Assembly (NCBI GenBank): GCA_009760855.2
Contig: WPIO01000003.1
Span: forward strand, 6,324,501-6,388,500
DNA from: Cristatella mucedo
Lineage: Eukaryota; Bryozoa; Phylactolaemata; Cristatellidae
Length of the DNA: 64,000 nucleotides
Reading direction: 5' to 3'
Below the pieces are notes generated by a model that saw only the letters and a list, made by a program, of their open reading frames with translations, made no database searches and was not told where the DNA came from. Position numbers and translations under genes: made by a program. Below, in pieces: positions 45,607 to 57,364 of the stretch; the stretch's first letter is position 1, and each line of letters starts with the position of its first letter.

Positions 45607-45769
45607 CTATAAAAAATCGTCTTGCAAATCAATTTCACTGTCTTAGTCTCGGCAGACACAGGTCATCCTGCAAGCCACTTGCCGAGGTGCCGTGCCTGCT
45701 GTAATAAATGTGTTGTGTGTTGATATACATTTGGAAAGGATTGTTTGCATACTAGATGAGTAAAACTGA

Positions 45770-46110
45770 CCACAATGCTGCACTGGGAGAACCTGTGTAC
45801 ACAATAATACCTTCATAGAAGCCTAGAATAATATGAGTTAATCATGCCACTTATGCCGGTGGATCGTTATCACAAAGGATGTCTGCCCCACAGACATTAT
45901 TGGGTGCCCGCTGACACTCTACAATTACTTCTGCTCTAGCTTACCGTTCCTGGTCCGTTGTAATTACAGCGTACCGTCAAGTTTTTCCAGAGACGCAACT
46001 GAACAAGCATTGAACATGAAGTATTCTTTTTTAATCTGTACCTGAGGCCGGTCCTTTAGATCTGAACACAGACTTGACCCACAGTCTTGATACCCTCACT
46101 GTGGAAGTGA
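45770..46110 (-). pseudogene. Possible decayed duplicate of the half-domain exon
   Basis: Minus-strand text at 46,040-45,956 reads a stop codon followed by RTGLRYRLKKNTSCSMLVQ and LRLWKNLTVRCNYNGPGT. The spacing from GL to W and from W to the Cys then GPG matches the exon at 16,136-16,328 (SGL...RW-x-FT...EC-x-NPGP). About 120 bases on, FYEGIIVYTGSPSAALW resembles the following PIE-x-I-x-Y-x-x-GSP block. An in-frame stop and the split suggest a dead duplicate about 350 bases upstream of the live exon. The match is short and weak. Confidence 0.27.
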
Positions 46111-46389
46111 ACAGGAGTACCCTTGACGAGGGTGACACCTAGGAGTTTCCATAACGAGCATGCTCCAGTGCATTCTCTCCTTGTACGTAGTCGTGAAGAT
46201 TCCTTTTATTTTTCGAAATAATATGCGCGGTGTTACGCTCAGGCTTGAACTCCTCTTTAAGAAGTCTAGGTTTAATGAAGATCTATTCTATTTAAAGGTC
46301 TTCCTTTAGGTCAACACTCTGAAATTTAGAAAAATGTTTTTTTAAGTTTTATTAAAAACTGGAGTCCTGCAAGTCAAAAGATTTTTAAG

Positions 46390-47385
46390 ATGGTAAAATA
46401 CTGGCTGGCCAATTCTGAGAGGTCTCACTCCCCAGGCATTCATGGCTCGGCCGACAACTTGTTATCCTTTTTCGCCAAAATAATCACAGACATGCGTGCT
46501 TCCATGAACCCACCTTCGACCTCGGCAATTGCTGAATCGCAGCACGAGACCTTCTTTAAGAGATTTTCCGGGGTTTCTACGGGCGATGTGGCTACCTTAT
46601 TAAGTCTAGTAAAAGAAAGATAATGTCTTGAACACCCTATACAATCATCTCTGTGGTTTTCCTGGTAGGCAAACAGAAACTCCACCATGACCAATACTTT
46701 TAATTTTCCTATGGAAAATAGGTGTGTAACCTAATTCCCTCAAATTGATAATTGTTAGACCTATACTTGAAAAGCCTGATTAGACACGAGGTCTTTGCAA
46801 ACAATCGTCCAATGTGTCTTCTTTCTTTTTGTCCGAGATTATTCAAACAACTGTGGCTAAGCTGCTGGCAGCATACGTTTGAAAGAATAAACTTTCAGGC
46901 AAATTTTGATTTCCGATTTCAAGCGGCCGAACTTCACTGAAACTGCTCTTCTTCAAGTGTACAACCAAATATACCCCATGCAAATACAATGATGGGAATT
47001 TCACTTCCCTTTCGCTACTAGATATATCAGCTGTCTTTAAAACTAATAATAATGATATCCTACCTGAATTATTGAAAACAACGCTGCTGTGGCAGACTAG
47101 GCATAGTTCAAATATTTCTTATCCAATCATTAATCATTTCCAATGAGTATTTGGTAGAGGTCAGGTCTCATCCACCAGAACCCTCGCATTTGGAGTCCCG
47201 CAATGGTCAATCCTCTGTCTTTTGCTGTTCTCCATTTATACTCAATATCAGGAAAAGTGGTTCGTGCCCATGAATTAGGCTATCACTTTTATTGTGACGA
47301 TACTCCGCTGTCTTAGTGATTTAAACCATGTGAATCTCCTGCAATGACTGACAAACTCAATGCTTACCTTGCAGACATAATGAAA
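46390..47385 (+). mobile_element. LINE-B linker and RT
   Basis: The frame at 46,390-46,623 (LLSFFAKIITDMRASMNPPS...TFFKRFSGVSTGDV) has the shape of the linker before the RT in L2/CR1-group LINEs (xFF-x-x-KI-x-x-IR-x-x-PP-S). RT follows with frameshifts: NRPMCLLSFCPRLF, a VPQWS-x-L block and FYCDDTPLS, in which YCDD (47,290-47,301) stands for the catalytic YADD. The element is cut at about 47,385 by a minus-strand LINE-A. Confidence 0.75.
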
Positions 47386-48250
47386 TAATAATAATACTTG
47401 ATGTAGCACTCTCAGATAACTCAATCTCTTTCTAAGCACTTTACATCTACTGCATAGCAAGCACGATCGAATGGTCAGTGGTAGCATGCTCAACGAACAA
47501 CAAGAATAACAACGTTTGAGTTGACATGCACAGGGAAGCATGCCAATATGGTTAGAAGCTAGCACAGTGTCAGCATGCATAAGCACGTAAAGGACGAATC
47601 ACTTGACCTACTAAATTCTGTTATAAATAGATGAGTTTTTAGTTTTTTTTTAAATGTGTTCAATTCAGGAGATTATGTGAGTCAAGTCGGGAGTGAGTTC
47701 CAGGCTTTGGGAGCATATAAACTAAAGGCATGGTCTCCAAAGGATTTTTGAGTGTTGTACCAGGTATAGGTAAACAGTTAGATTCCGATACAAGTAGGTG
47801 GCACGAAGCTTGGCCTGTTAAGGAGAAGATCTGATAGGAAGGCTGGAGATAAAGAATGAAAAGACCTAAAAGTGAGTGACAAAACCTTGAAATCTATGCG
47901 TTTCTTTACTGGGAGCCGATGCAGGTCTGCGAGAATTGATGTGATGTGGCAACTGCGACGCTCACAACAGAAAATGATAGCTGCAGAGTTTTGCAACAGC
48001 TATAAGTGCTTGGTTGCACACGCCGGTAGACGAGTAAGTCGTAAGTTACAGACGTCAAGACGGGATTTCACAAATTCAGGGACCAATTTAGATGTGGTAT
48101 TCCTGTCTAAACAAGCCCAAATTTTAGTAATGTTGTGTAAATGAAAGTAGGCAGACTTGATTGAGGAGCTGATATAGTCATCTAGTGAAATGGGACATCG
48201 AGAATTCCTGCCGCTGCTACAGAAGATCTGCAGATCGTGGAGAATTCTAA
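47386..48250 (-). mobile_element. LINE-A 3' fragment
   Basis: ATT tail at 47,387-47,397, 3' UTR, then on the minus strand the C-terminal block (CHITSILADLHRLPVKKRID then FKVLSLTFRSFHSLSPAFLS) and the thumb region to about 48,250. Confidence 0.85.
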
Positions 48251-48607
48251 GCAGTATTATTGAAGATTTTATATTTCCAGTTTTTTAATCACACACAATT
48301 TTCACGTGTAAGATGTTGGATAAATGCAGCCATCTTGTGATGCTAAATTTCAGCTCTACGGAGAAGATCTGTCCTTATTCTCAAGGTTGGGGTTGCTGTC
48401 GCGCTTGGAAATCGGCTTCATGAATGATTTCATCAACGTTTGAAATTCATTGACCGTGATTCATTGAGGCTGCTTCACCAGTATTCGTCATGTGAAATGC
48501 AAGGAGGAATCACCTGTCACATGAGAGGTGTTAGTGGGAAAGCATGTGCCTTGCAGAGCTGCTGTACAGCGTTTCTACCATCACGTGTATGTATTATAGA
48601 TATTTTG
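48251..48607. other. Unassigned sequence
   Basis: No recognised element, apart from antisense LINE-like text that fades near 48,330. Confidence 0.4.
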
Positions 48608-48611
48608 TATG

Positions 48612-48686
<75 letters not shown>

Positions 48687-48812
48687 ATATATATGTGTGT
48701 ATGTATATATATATATGTGCGTGTGTGTGTGTTTGTGTGTGTGCGTGTGTGCGTGTGTGTGTATGCGTGTGTGTGTGTGTGTTTGTGGGTGTGTTCGAGT
48801 GTGTGTGCATGT
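48608..48812 (+). repeat. Compound AT / GT microsatellite
   Basis: About 110 bases of AT repeat with TATG variants pass directly into about 95 bases of GT-rich repeat. Open frames across it on both strands are repeat artefacts. Confidence 0.95.
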
Positions 48813-49299
48813 TTTGTGAGGGGTGTTCTTGCTCGTAGGTGTGCGCGCGAGAGCACGCAAATATGCACATACTTATTCAAGATTCTGCTTTGGTTGTACT
48901 GTACCCTACTACTCCGCCAGACGATAACCTCGAGGACACTAGAGCACTCCAGCTGCGTTCGATATGCACAAAGGAAAAATCAGTGCTATTGTCGGCGGCT
49001 CTCTCAACAAACCGACTGTGTAATACAGAGGAAGCAATAAAATGGAATTTCCTTGCAATTTTTCCTACAGTAGATCTAATTGAACTAGCGAAACGGCTAA
49101 CTGAGAGTCTTAAAGTACGTGTTATCTTTTGGCTCAGTCTAAGTCACCGTTCTTTTCACTTTGCATAATCTAACTCTTTCTGATTACATAGGTGACCACA
49201 ATATGGGCATCCATTGTTGTACCGATGAGCAACGATCCTTTCAGCTCTACCAGATCATTGTACCCCTCTCAGCCCTGATCTGCAGCTGACTGGCTAACT
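48813..49299. other. Unassigned sequence
   Basis: The plus frame at 48,839-49,168 has no known motif. Text near 49,100-49,300 may be old LINE-B coding sequence. Confidence 0.35.
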
Positions 49300-49900
49300 T
49301 ATTCGCTCTTCCTAAAGCCGTCATCGGTGACACTCATACTTATAGGGTCACTTCTTTTCTGAGGTAAGACGATCATCAAACCGACCAAACAGTCATGCTC
49401 TTAAACCTCAGATTGGTTAATCTAGAAATCACTACTATAACGAATGCTTGAGATGTTGACGCGCTTTATCTAAACTTTCAATCATTGGATGACTGTATTT
49501 TGGCTAGCTTTTTGCAGGTCAAAACCTCTAAAATTAGAGCGTGTGTAGATAGCATTGAGGCAGAAAAACTGTTTTATGCTGTGGTGACATTATATGTAGT
49601 TTCTTGGAATTTCCAATATTCAGGACACGATTCCTAATCAGTCAAATACGAGTCTGCAACTATCCCATAAGTAGATTTTAGGGTTCATACTATTATGCGA
49701 TTCATGCTTGTCAAACAAAATGAATACTACATGATATTTGAAATTGCTTCTTACTAAGTTCAATTGCACCCACCTACTGTAATTGTTTACAGCAAAATCA
49801 AAAGTGATAGTTTATCTACATCTAGCGAACTAATGAAACTAGTTGATACAAAAAACAAAGTTTCTTTCAAATATTGGAAACTGACGCTATCAATGTAAGC
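49300..49900 (+). repeat. Decayed LINE RT segment, copy 1 of a direct pair
   Basis: Aligns with 50,540-51,190 in the same orientation: CCGTCATCGGTGACACTCAT / ACGTCATCGACGGCACTCAC at the start and GTGATAGTTTATCTACA in both near the end. The order resembles the RT region after the YADD block of LINE-B. Confidence 0.55.
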
Positions 49901-49944
49901 AACATCTGTGTATCCTCTTGTAATGTATATCCATCTGTAACTCC

Positions 49945-50470
49945 ACAAAGCCATAAGGAATATGTAGGTGTTACGAAGGACAGTTTTGTATAGCCCACTC
50001 ACAGCCTAAACGGAATTAGGTGCGCATTCGGTAGCCAACAAACTTCGTCTCACACAACAAAGAGAAAGTGGGAAGCATAGCAGAGTCAGGAGAGCAGTTG
50101 AGGTAGTGAGCAGCATGGAAGTAGCAGCTCAGAACCACTAAAAAGGATGAGCCACGGTCGGAAGCAGGAGAGTAGTCGTCGTTGCATAAGAATTGTGGAA
50201 GCGAGTTCCAAAGTATAGGACCTGCAGAGCTAAAGCTTCTGTCGCCAATGGTCTTTAAGTGGAAGAATGGAACAGCTAATTTATGGTCCATACAGGACCT
50301 AAGGGTGCGAAGAGGCGGAAACTGGTGCAGCAGTTTAGCTAGGTACGAAGGAGCCAAGCCGTGGCCGGCCTTGTGGGTCAGCGTAAAAACTTTGCTCTGT
50401 ATCAGTGTCTCAACCGAAATTCATCCTAGCTCTTTTGGCAAAGGAGACATGTGCTCAAACGTCTAGGACT
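49945..50470 (-). mobile_element. LINE-B C-terminal region and 3' end
   Basis: A minus-strand frame of 113 codons reads MAPSYLAKLLHQFPPLRTLR, FHLKTIGDRSFSSAGPILWN and SLPQFLCNDDYSPASDRGSS. This is the A-P-x-Y-L-x-x-LL...GDRSFS...W-N-SLP end typical of L2/CR1-group ORFs. It is the best-kept LINE-B end and was used to define the family. Confidence 0.85.
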
Positions 50471-50539
50471 TAAAGACTAGCCTTGCAGCCACACTCATAG
50501 TCAGTTGCAGTGGCCTTCAGTTTTGATCTCCATCCAACT

Positions 50540-51190
50540 CAATTTAACACGCCTCCCTTGAAGACGTCATCGACGGCACTCACACTTATACGGCTACTTA
50601 TTTTCTGAGGCTTAACGATGATGGGAACAACTTTAGAGTAACGCGCAAGCTCAGTGTCATCTTTCTCTTCCAACCTCGAACCTCATGTTAAGTAATCTAA
50701 AACTGCCCTCTGCAACGTCTGGCCATATAATTGACATGTTCCTTCCAAAATGGCTTATTATTGGAAGAGCCTATAACCTCCACGATTAATTCTGACTACT
50801 TTCTGCTAAGGAAAATTATGACAATTTGAGTATGCTTAGATGTTAATACGACAGACGACCTATTTTACGTTTTTATGACATCATCTGCAGATTAGGAAAA
50901 TTTCCTTTATTCATTAATAGATTCAAGATCATGCTATTACTAATGTCTAATTATCCATTTGTTAAATACTTCAAGTGCAGCTGGCTATGTGGTCGTACTT
51001 AAAAAATTACATGGTACAGGCATCCCACTGCACACTGGTTGTAAACAAGTTCAATTATAGCCAACCGCTATACTATAAACTATTTTACGACGAAGTCTAC
51101 AGTGATAGTTTATCTACAGCTAATAAACTATTAAAGGAAGCTGATACATGAAACTGAGTGTCATGAATATTAGTAACACAGACTGAATGG
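50540..51190 (+). repeat. Decayed LINE RT segment, copy 2 of a direct pair
   Basis: See the copy at 49,300-49,900. The two flank the minus-strand LINE-B fragment. Confidence 0.55.
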
Positions 51191-51224
51191 AGTCAAAGGT
51201 ATTAATGGTGAGCACAGAGACCTG

Positions 51225-52055
51225 TAATAATAATAATATTGATAATAATATTAATAATATTAATAGTAATGCATTTGATAAAGCGCCCTAAGAGAGCTCA
51301 ATCTCTTTCAAAGCACTTTGCAATTGCTGGAAAGGTAAATGCAATTGAATGTTGAGTAATACCATGCTTGATAAACGACATGAATAACATGGTTAGGCGT
51401 GACATGCACAGGGTCAGCATGCAAGTTTGGTTAGAGGCAGCATGCACAGTGTCAGCACGCATAAGCACATCAAGGACAAATCACAGGGGCCCACGAAATG
51501 CTGTCCTAAATAGGTGTGTCTGTAAGTTCTTTTTAAATGTGGTCAAGTCAGGAGATGTTCTGGCACAAGTCGGGAGGGAGTTGCAGGCTTTGGGAGCATA
51601 CGAACTAAATGCACGGTCTCATAAGGATCTGAGGTATGTACGAGGTATTTGTAGACTGTTGAATTGCGAAAAGCAGGTGGTACGATGCTTGGCCTGGTGG
51701 GGGATTAGATCTGACAGATAGGCTGGAGCCAAAGAATGAAGTGACCTAAAAGTCAGCGAGAAAACCTTGAAGTCAATCCGTTAGTTGACTGGTAGCAAGT
51801 GCAGGTCGGCGAGAAGCGGTGTGATGTGTCAACTGCGACGCTCACGACAGACAAACCTTGCTGCAGAGTTTTGCACCAGCTGCAATCGCCTGATCGCACA
51901 TGACGGTAGGCCATTGAGCGGTGAGTTGCAGAAGTCGAGACGGGATGTCACGAATGCATGGACTTACTTAGATGTGGTTATCCTTATCTAAGCAAGCCTG
52001 AATTTTAGCAATATTATGTAGCTGAAAGTAGGCAGATTGGACCGTGGAGTTTTAA
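51225..52055 (-). mobile_element. LINE-A 3' fragment
   Basis: Long ATT-type tail (51,226-51,270), full 3' UTR, C-terminal block and thumb read on the minus strand to about 52,055. Open frames on the plus strand here are antisense shadows. Confidence 0.85.
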
Positions 52056-52374
52056 AACCTAAATTTTAAATTCTTTGGTCTTACTAAATTTGAAATAAAT
52101 TTAGAAAATAAATTTAGAGCCTAAATTTTTAAAACTTGAAACGTAGCACGCATTTCTGAACAGCAGTTTTATTTTTAAGTCAGGCAAAGTTTATTGCAAC
52201 GCAAGACTTCTTAAGCATTTTAGGTCCAAGGAACCGAGGCCAATTGTTACATACTTATTAAAATCATGAAGATCCTATATTTAAACAAATTATTATAGTC
52301 AAACCTAGATTAACTATTTTAATGCACTAATTACAAAATTAAAGGTCTGAATCCCAAAGCATTGAAAGAGAACG
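52056..52374. other. AT-rich unassigned sequence
   Basis: Contains a short local repetition of AAATTTAGA/CCTAAATTTT (52,060-52,140). Nothing else. Confidence 0.45.
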
Positions 52375-52800
52375 TTGGGCCCACCACGGCTAGGCTCCTC
52401 CGTACGTAGCTGAACTGCCTCACCAGTTTCCGCCTCTTAGCGCCCTCAGGTCCTGCATGGACCATAAATTAGTAGATCTATTCTTCCGCTTAAAGACCGT
52501 TGGCGACCGAAGCTTTAGCTCTGTGGGTCATAGACTGTGAAAGTCGCTTCCATATTTCTTACGCAACGTCAACTACTCTTCTGCTCGACTATGGTTCATC
52601 CTTTTCAGCGGTCCTGAGCTGCTACTTCCAGGCTACTCACTACCTCAACCGCTCTCCTGATTCTTCTATGCTTCCCACTTTCTATTTGTTGCGTGAGATA
52701 AAGTCCGTTGGCTACCGAATGCTTACCGAGAGCCACTTAGGCTGTTGTTACGCTATACAAAACTCTCTTGCGTAACACCCACTTAGACTGTATGGCTTTG
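52375..52800 (+). mobile_element. LINE-B C-terminal fragment
   Basis: Text ACTGCCTCACCAGTTTCCGC then CTCAGGTCCTGCATGGACCA matches the complement of 50,260-50,340. The end CTATACAAAACTCTCTTGCG-TAACACCCACTTAGAC marks the LINE-B 3' border. Confidence 0.75.
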
Positions 52801-53619
52801 TGAAGTTACAAATGGAGATGCATACATACGAAAGAGTTGCCTAAATTACCTCTGTGCGGCAAATTGTATAGCTGTGCCACGCTGCCATTTTAGTCGCCGT
52901 GCTCAGAGCACTGCAAGATCCAGCCATTACTGGCTTTCAATTACTTTCCATGGAGTGAATTTGCAAAATGCTTCTCATAATTTATAGCAGTCAGACTTTG
53001 ATTAGAATGCATTCAACCACATCAACTGAATACTCTCAATTTAGGTCGCTTCCAACTGGACGAAATCCTGGGATAAGTATTGAAACGAAATATTTCGGCA
53101 CATAGTATTGCTATTCTGCCGTAGTTATTTTGACAAGCATCGGTAATCAGCTCAAATTGTAGCGTCAATGTCACGATATCACAGTATCTCTTTTGTAAAA
53201 GAAAGGAGGATTCTTCGATGATCGAAATCAGCCTGGCAGTAAAAAAAGTAAAACAAAATAATTTCAGTCGGTCGTGTATATGGAGTGCTAAGACAACTAA
53301 ATATCTTTGCATGTGCTTATAACTCACACTGTGATAATCAACAAGGTAAGGCTTATGTCATGAACTGTGTGTGGTTCGAAAAGGCGCAAAGCACACAAGT
53401 ATCACAAATAGGCCTGACTGCCAATGCGCACAAGAAGAAACTAGGGCCCACCGGGTAAGTAAGGCCTCTGGCTAGTAACATTCACTGCAGCATGCACCGG
53501 TAAGCTGGCGAAACACGCGGTAGCAAAACAGACAAGTTCACAACATCAGAGGGAAACTGACCAGAACAGATGCGCCTATAGCTAAGACGATGCTTGGACA
53601 TGACGGGTAGTGAGCAAAG
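52801..53619. other. Gene 1 intron, unassigned part
   Basis: The minus frame at 53,022-53,327 is unrecognised. No supported feature. Confidence 0.4.
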
Positions 53620-54020
53620 CCAGAAGAATTTTTTTCAGATTCTCATTGCATACGAACTGAAGGCCCAATCATCAAACGGTCTCACATTTAGTTTGGAGTA
53701 TAGTGAGACGCCAGTAGCCGAGGAGTGGGCAGTGCTTTAGTACACTAAAGAATCAACGTGCTCAAAGAGTTTGGCTGGTGAATGCAAGTGAAGCGACCTG
53801 AAAAGACATAAGATCTTTTCATCGATTTTTTCCTTGATACGGAGTCCTTGAATCTGAAATAGAAATGGCATCTTGTGGTAGTTTAGCCGTTGTAGACAGA
53901 CTGTACTTAGTTTTAAACCGATCAGAAATTATTAAGAGGGCATAACAGTAGTCTGGAGTAAAATCGAGAGCATTAAGTTAGACACGATTTCGCCAACAGT
54001 TGAACTAGTTTGGCTACCTT
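53620..54020 (-). mobile_element. Ancient LINE-A relative
   Basis: Read on the minus strand, the order of landmarks follows LINE-A (GCATACGAACTGAAGGC... then GAAGCGACCTGAAAAGACAT, then the thumb region), but identity is much lower than for other copies. Confidence 0.5.
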
Positions 54021-54121
54021 ATCCAAGCATATTCATAATCTATAAGCCGGGACTGTTGAACATAAACCTCACCAATAGGGTAGTGCCGTAAAGCCTCTAC
54101 AAGCTTGTAGTCTTAACTTAC

Positions 54122-54219
54122 GTGAACTATGCCATCGTCTTGACCGTCTCCATACCACCCATCGTAGAAGTGCTTGGCGTTGATCATGTCTGTGCTTTGG
54201 CTGCATGGTGTGTTGTCAG
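54122..54219 (-). CDS. CTHRC1-like gene 1, exon upstream of the domain
   Basis: The 98-base exon lies between the acceptor TTATTCCATCAG and donor GTAAGT. It enters in phase 1 and exits in phase 0, so it splices in frame onto the domain exon at 45,408-45,606. The product DNTPCSQSTDMINAKHFYDG then WYGDGQDDGIVH aligns loosely with the gene 2 exon at 34,353-34,444 (one early Cys, an aromatic centre, a G-D-x-G-x-D-D motif). In vertebrate CTHRC1 this position holds the Cys-containing segment between collagen and the C-terminal domain. Confidence 0.5.
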
Positions 54220-54419
54220 CTGATGGAATAAATTAACATAATTAGCTGATAATCATCAGTTCTTATAAGATTCAGGATTAGGCAGAAATTGCATGTGGTA
54301 CATAATATTTACCTAATAATAGCATATAATACGAAGGTTTCCGAACTGTCCTGTATTGAATCTGTGACTTTCCAAATAACAACGACTAAATAGCTGGCTG
54401 CTAACGTCGCAATATGTGT

Positions 54420-55288
54420 ACCTTTGCTTTGATTCCTCCCAGCCTTCGACGACCTTGAATTCTCTAAACTCACTTGCTGCATGTATTGACGACATCCACA
54501 CATAAATGGTAACAAATTTCTTAAAACTAAACGATGATAAAACTAACTTGCAAGGTATGGGTAAACCCAGCATGATTCACAAATTGGAAAGGCTGACGCT
54601 CAAAATTGGCTCTGCCAGCATATCTCCCATTGAATAAGCTAGAAATCTAAGTGTAATGTTCCAATGTGACCTCTCGATAGACGACCACATCAGCTCCACT
54701 GTCAATTCTTCCTACTTTCAGCTACATAATGTTGCTAAATTTCGGGCTTGTTTAGATATGGATACCACATCTAAATTGGTCCATGCATTTGAGACATACC
54801 GTCTTGATTTCTGTAACTCACTGCTTGCTGGTCTACCGGCATGTGCGATCAGGCAATTGCAGCTGGTGCAAAACTCCACACCTGGCTTGTCTGTCGTGAG
54901 CGTCGCAGTTGCCACATTACTCCACTTCTCGCCGACCTGCACTGGCTACCAGTCAAGCAACGGATTGACTTCGAGGTTTTGTCGCTCACTTTTAGGTCAC
55001 TTCATTCTTTGGCTCCAGCCTATCTCTCCGACATACTCCCCCATCAGGCCAAGCATCGTACCACCTGCTTTTCGCAATTCAACAGTCTACAAATACCTCG
55101 TACAAACCTCAGATCCTTATGAGACCGAGCATTTAGTTCGTATGCTCCCAAAGCCTGGAACTCCCTCCCGACTTGGGTCAGAACAACTTGACCACAGTTA
55201 AAAAGAACTTAAAAACATGCCTATTTATGACAGCATTTAATAGGTTCCTGTGATTCGTCCTTGATGTGCTTATACGTACTGGCACTGA
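54420..55288 (+). mobile_element. LINE-A 3' half with longest surviving frame
   Basis: The frame at 54,656-55,201 (181 codons) reads SIDDHISSTVNSSYFQLHNV, KLVHAFETYRLDFCNSLLAG and LPACAIRQLQLVQNS before shifting frame. It is cut off in the 3' UTR at about 55,288, where a minus-strand copy begins. Confidence 0.88.
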
Positions 55289-56000
55289 ATTAGATAGCTA
55301 AGACTTTCAATTTTTGAGTCTCACATGGTTTGCCCATAACTATTAAGTTGGTTTTATCATCATTCAATTTGAGAAAATGTGCTGCAATCCGTTGTGGATT
55401 TCAGCAATACATGTAAAACCATGAGTTGGTTGAATTTGCCGTGCTAGGGGCCTCGAAGAGATAAAAGCACTGTTACAGCTCAGTGTCATCTGCTTAGAAG
55501 TTAAAGCATAGCATATGGTTGGCAAACCCAATGACAAGGTGGATAAAAACGTTTTGAATGGAAGAGGACCAAGCACAAAGCCATGAGCTACCACCTACTC
55601 TTAAAAGGTTCTTTGGGTGATCTTTTGCTCTTTTATCAATACTCCGTAATCAATATCTACCAATGATATCATTAGATCGGTACCATTACAGTGAGCGAAA
55701 GTGTTGCAAAAGCGAGATGAGAGGAGCTCCATAGAGACTTTGTGACCAATAATATTAAAAGCTGCCAAAGGATTAGACAAAACAAGCGAGACAGAGAGAT
55801 TTTACCTAATTCTGCTTTTCTGGGAAGGTCTTCATAGTCCTGAAATAATTCCGACTCTGGATTTATCAGCTCTTAAAGCAGACTGAAGCATACAAGCTAG
55901 GTTTACAATTTATATAGAAGAGTCGAACAGGTCAGCCACAACTCGTTCCAGTGTATGTGATAAGAGTAGCAGTTGGAAGACTTAGCGACTATTGCTTAAG
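55289..56000 (-). mobile_element. LINE-A RT segment
   Basis: Minus-strand text runs from the RT palm (about 55,990; ERVVADLF-like) through LSSRFCNTFAHCNGTDL-like and a VLGPLPFKTF block to the thumb. It lacks a 3' end, abutting the neighbouring copy at 55,289. Confidence 0.75.
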
Positions 56001-57267
56001 GTGTTGAGATTGCATCGGAAGTGGTAGTAGTAAAAAAGAAAAATTTTTTGGAAGCTCAAACCAGGGATAAGGCATGGACTAGCTGAAAAATGGCATGGCG
56101 GCGCTAGGAACAAAATGTGCGATTTCAAGTTGAAGCTATTTCGCGAGGTCCGAGCACTACTTCTTCTTCGTCCTTTAAGATACTGTACAGACTACACGAT
56201 TACAGATTACACTTGCACGTCAAGTTTTTTTATATATAACTGAGCGACATTAGTTTTTAAAGCTGTATGGCACTTACACCAATTTGAGAATGAGAAAGTT
56301 AATTTGTCTGTTCAATGTACAAGACATTTAAATGTATTGAACTACAACTTATTTTTTTAAGTGCATTGATTTGCTGTGATTATACAGGATCCTTCTTCAA
56401 GACAAAGTTCTTTCTGAACGTTAATCTTTATCTTCAATGTGAATGCTGAAATTGTCCTAAGGAATTTAATTCTCGAGGATTTATTTTCTGCTTACAGATG
56501 CTATTCAATCCTCATTTTTTCTGGGAAAAAATGTCAAGCTCGTGATAAAACTTGGGTTTTTTGCGAAAGGCATGACTGCCTATGTCTTGATTAGAAATAG
56601 CTATTCTAATATTTGAATAAGAAAGCCGTATGTACACTTTGATTATAACTCCTAGCATTTGGTCTTGGTGGAGTTAGATCACTTCATAAGTTTGCCTCGT
56701 TGCCCAAACTCCAAGAAAAAAACAAGTGGCTGTATATTAATGCAAGGAAAGCTTCCCAAAAAAAGGGAGCTTCGCTTTTGGAACGCTGCACTCCCAGTAA
56801 ATCTGCTCTTGTCAAAATAAGGCAACCTTTTTTAAAGTTCAAATCTTCTATGGCTATTTCTAAAACATGTTTAGTCCTCAAAACGCGACACGCACTAGGG
56901 AAATACTTAAAAAATTAGCGACTGCAAAAAATCGTTTTAATGAACGCATGACAATCACGTTGCCCCAAGCGACAAAAATATTGTAACTCCGCTAGAAAGC
57001 TTATCGGTTGTTGCTGCTCGCCGGACCAATCGGCAGATTTCTAAGCTAATGTGATCGCCAATTACTTCCGGTTCAAAAACGAGTAGCCGATGTTTTTGCA
57101 TTATCATTTGTGTGGGGTTCAATTATAATTACGCTAGCTCTCAGAGGATTAAACATGTAAGCATTTTTAGGCATATTTTTGCTTATGCATTTAGACTTTC
57201 GCTTCACTTGTCACGCTTGGTTTCTTTAACTAAAAGCTACGTAGACGTCCAGAAAAAGATGACTCAC
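56001..57267. other. Gene 1 intron, unassigned part
   Basis: AT-rich. The frames at 56,684-56,918 overlap on both strands in a Lys/Phe-rich stretch and show no domain. Confidence 0.4.
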
Positions 57268-57364
57268 CAGCGCACATTGCCCCTCCGAACGAACTAGAGC
57301 AGTCCGTTATGCACGAGCTTCCGCCGGAACACTGCACGCTTCTGCATGATCTGCCCGTTTGAAG
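57268..57364 (-). CDS. Possible Cys-rich upstream exon of gene 1
   Basis: Acceptor TTTCTTCCGATCACGTTTTAG and donor GTGAGT enclose 97 bases. The open frame LQTGRSCRSVQCSGGSSC followed by ITDCSSSFGGAMCA starts in phase 0 and ends in phase 1. That joins in frame to the phase 1 exon at 54,122-54,219. Five cysteines and many Ser/Gly suggest a small disulphide-rich extracellular segment. No collagen Gly-X-Y is present. A further upstream candidate exon at 57,446-57,531 (phase 1 in, phase 0 out; TAPSSTGRLLTTPNPT) would join across an 81-base intron but is weaker. Confidence 0.4.

Noticed and set aside
45168-45659. 163-codon minus-strand frame overlapping the gene 1 domain exon
   Set aside because: It uses another frame than the exon, passes through the TG repeat as Thr-His text, and has no motif. 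The exon frame is supported by homology.
48440-49040. Tyr-Ile, Thr-His and Cys-Val rich frames on both strands
   Set aside because: They arise from the compound AT/GT microsatellite, which keeps several frames open at once.
51368-51991. Plus-strand frames including a 117-codon one
   Set aside because: Antisense of the LINE-A 3' UTR and C-terminal region.
54309-54420. Minus-strand block KVTDSIQDSSETFVLY as an extra first-half domain exon
   Set aside because: Similarity to the domain start is only a few residues, and its phase does not join the next exon without a stop at the better acceptor.
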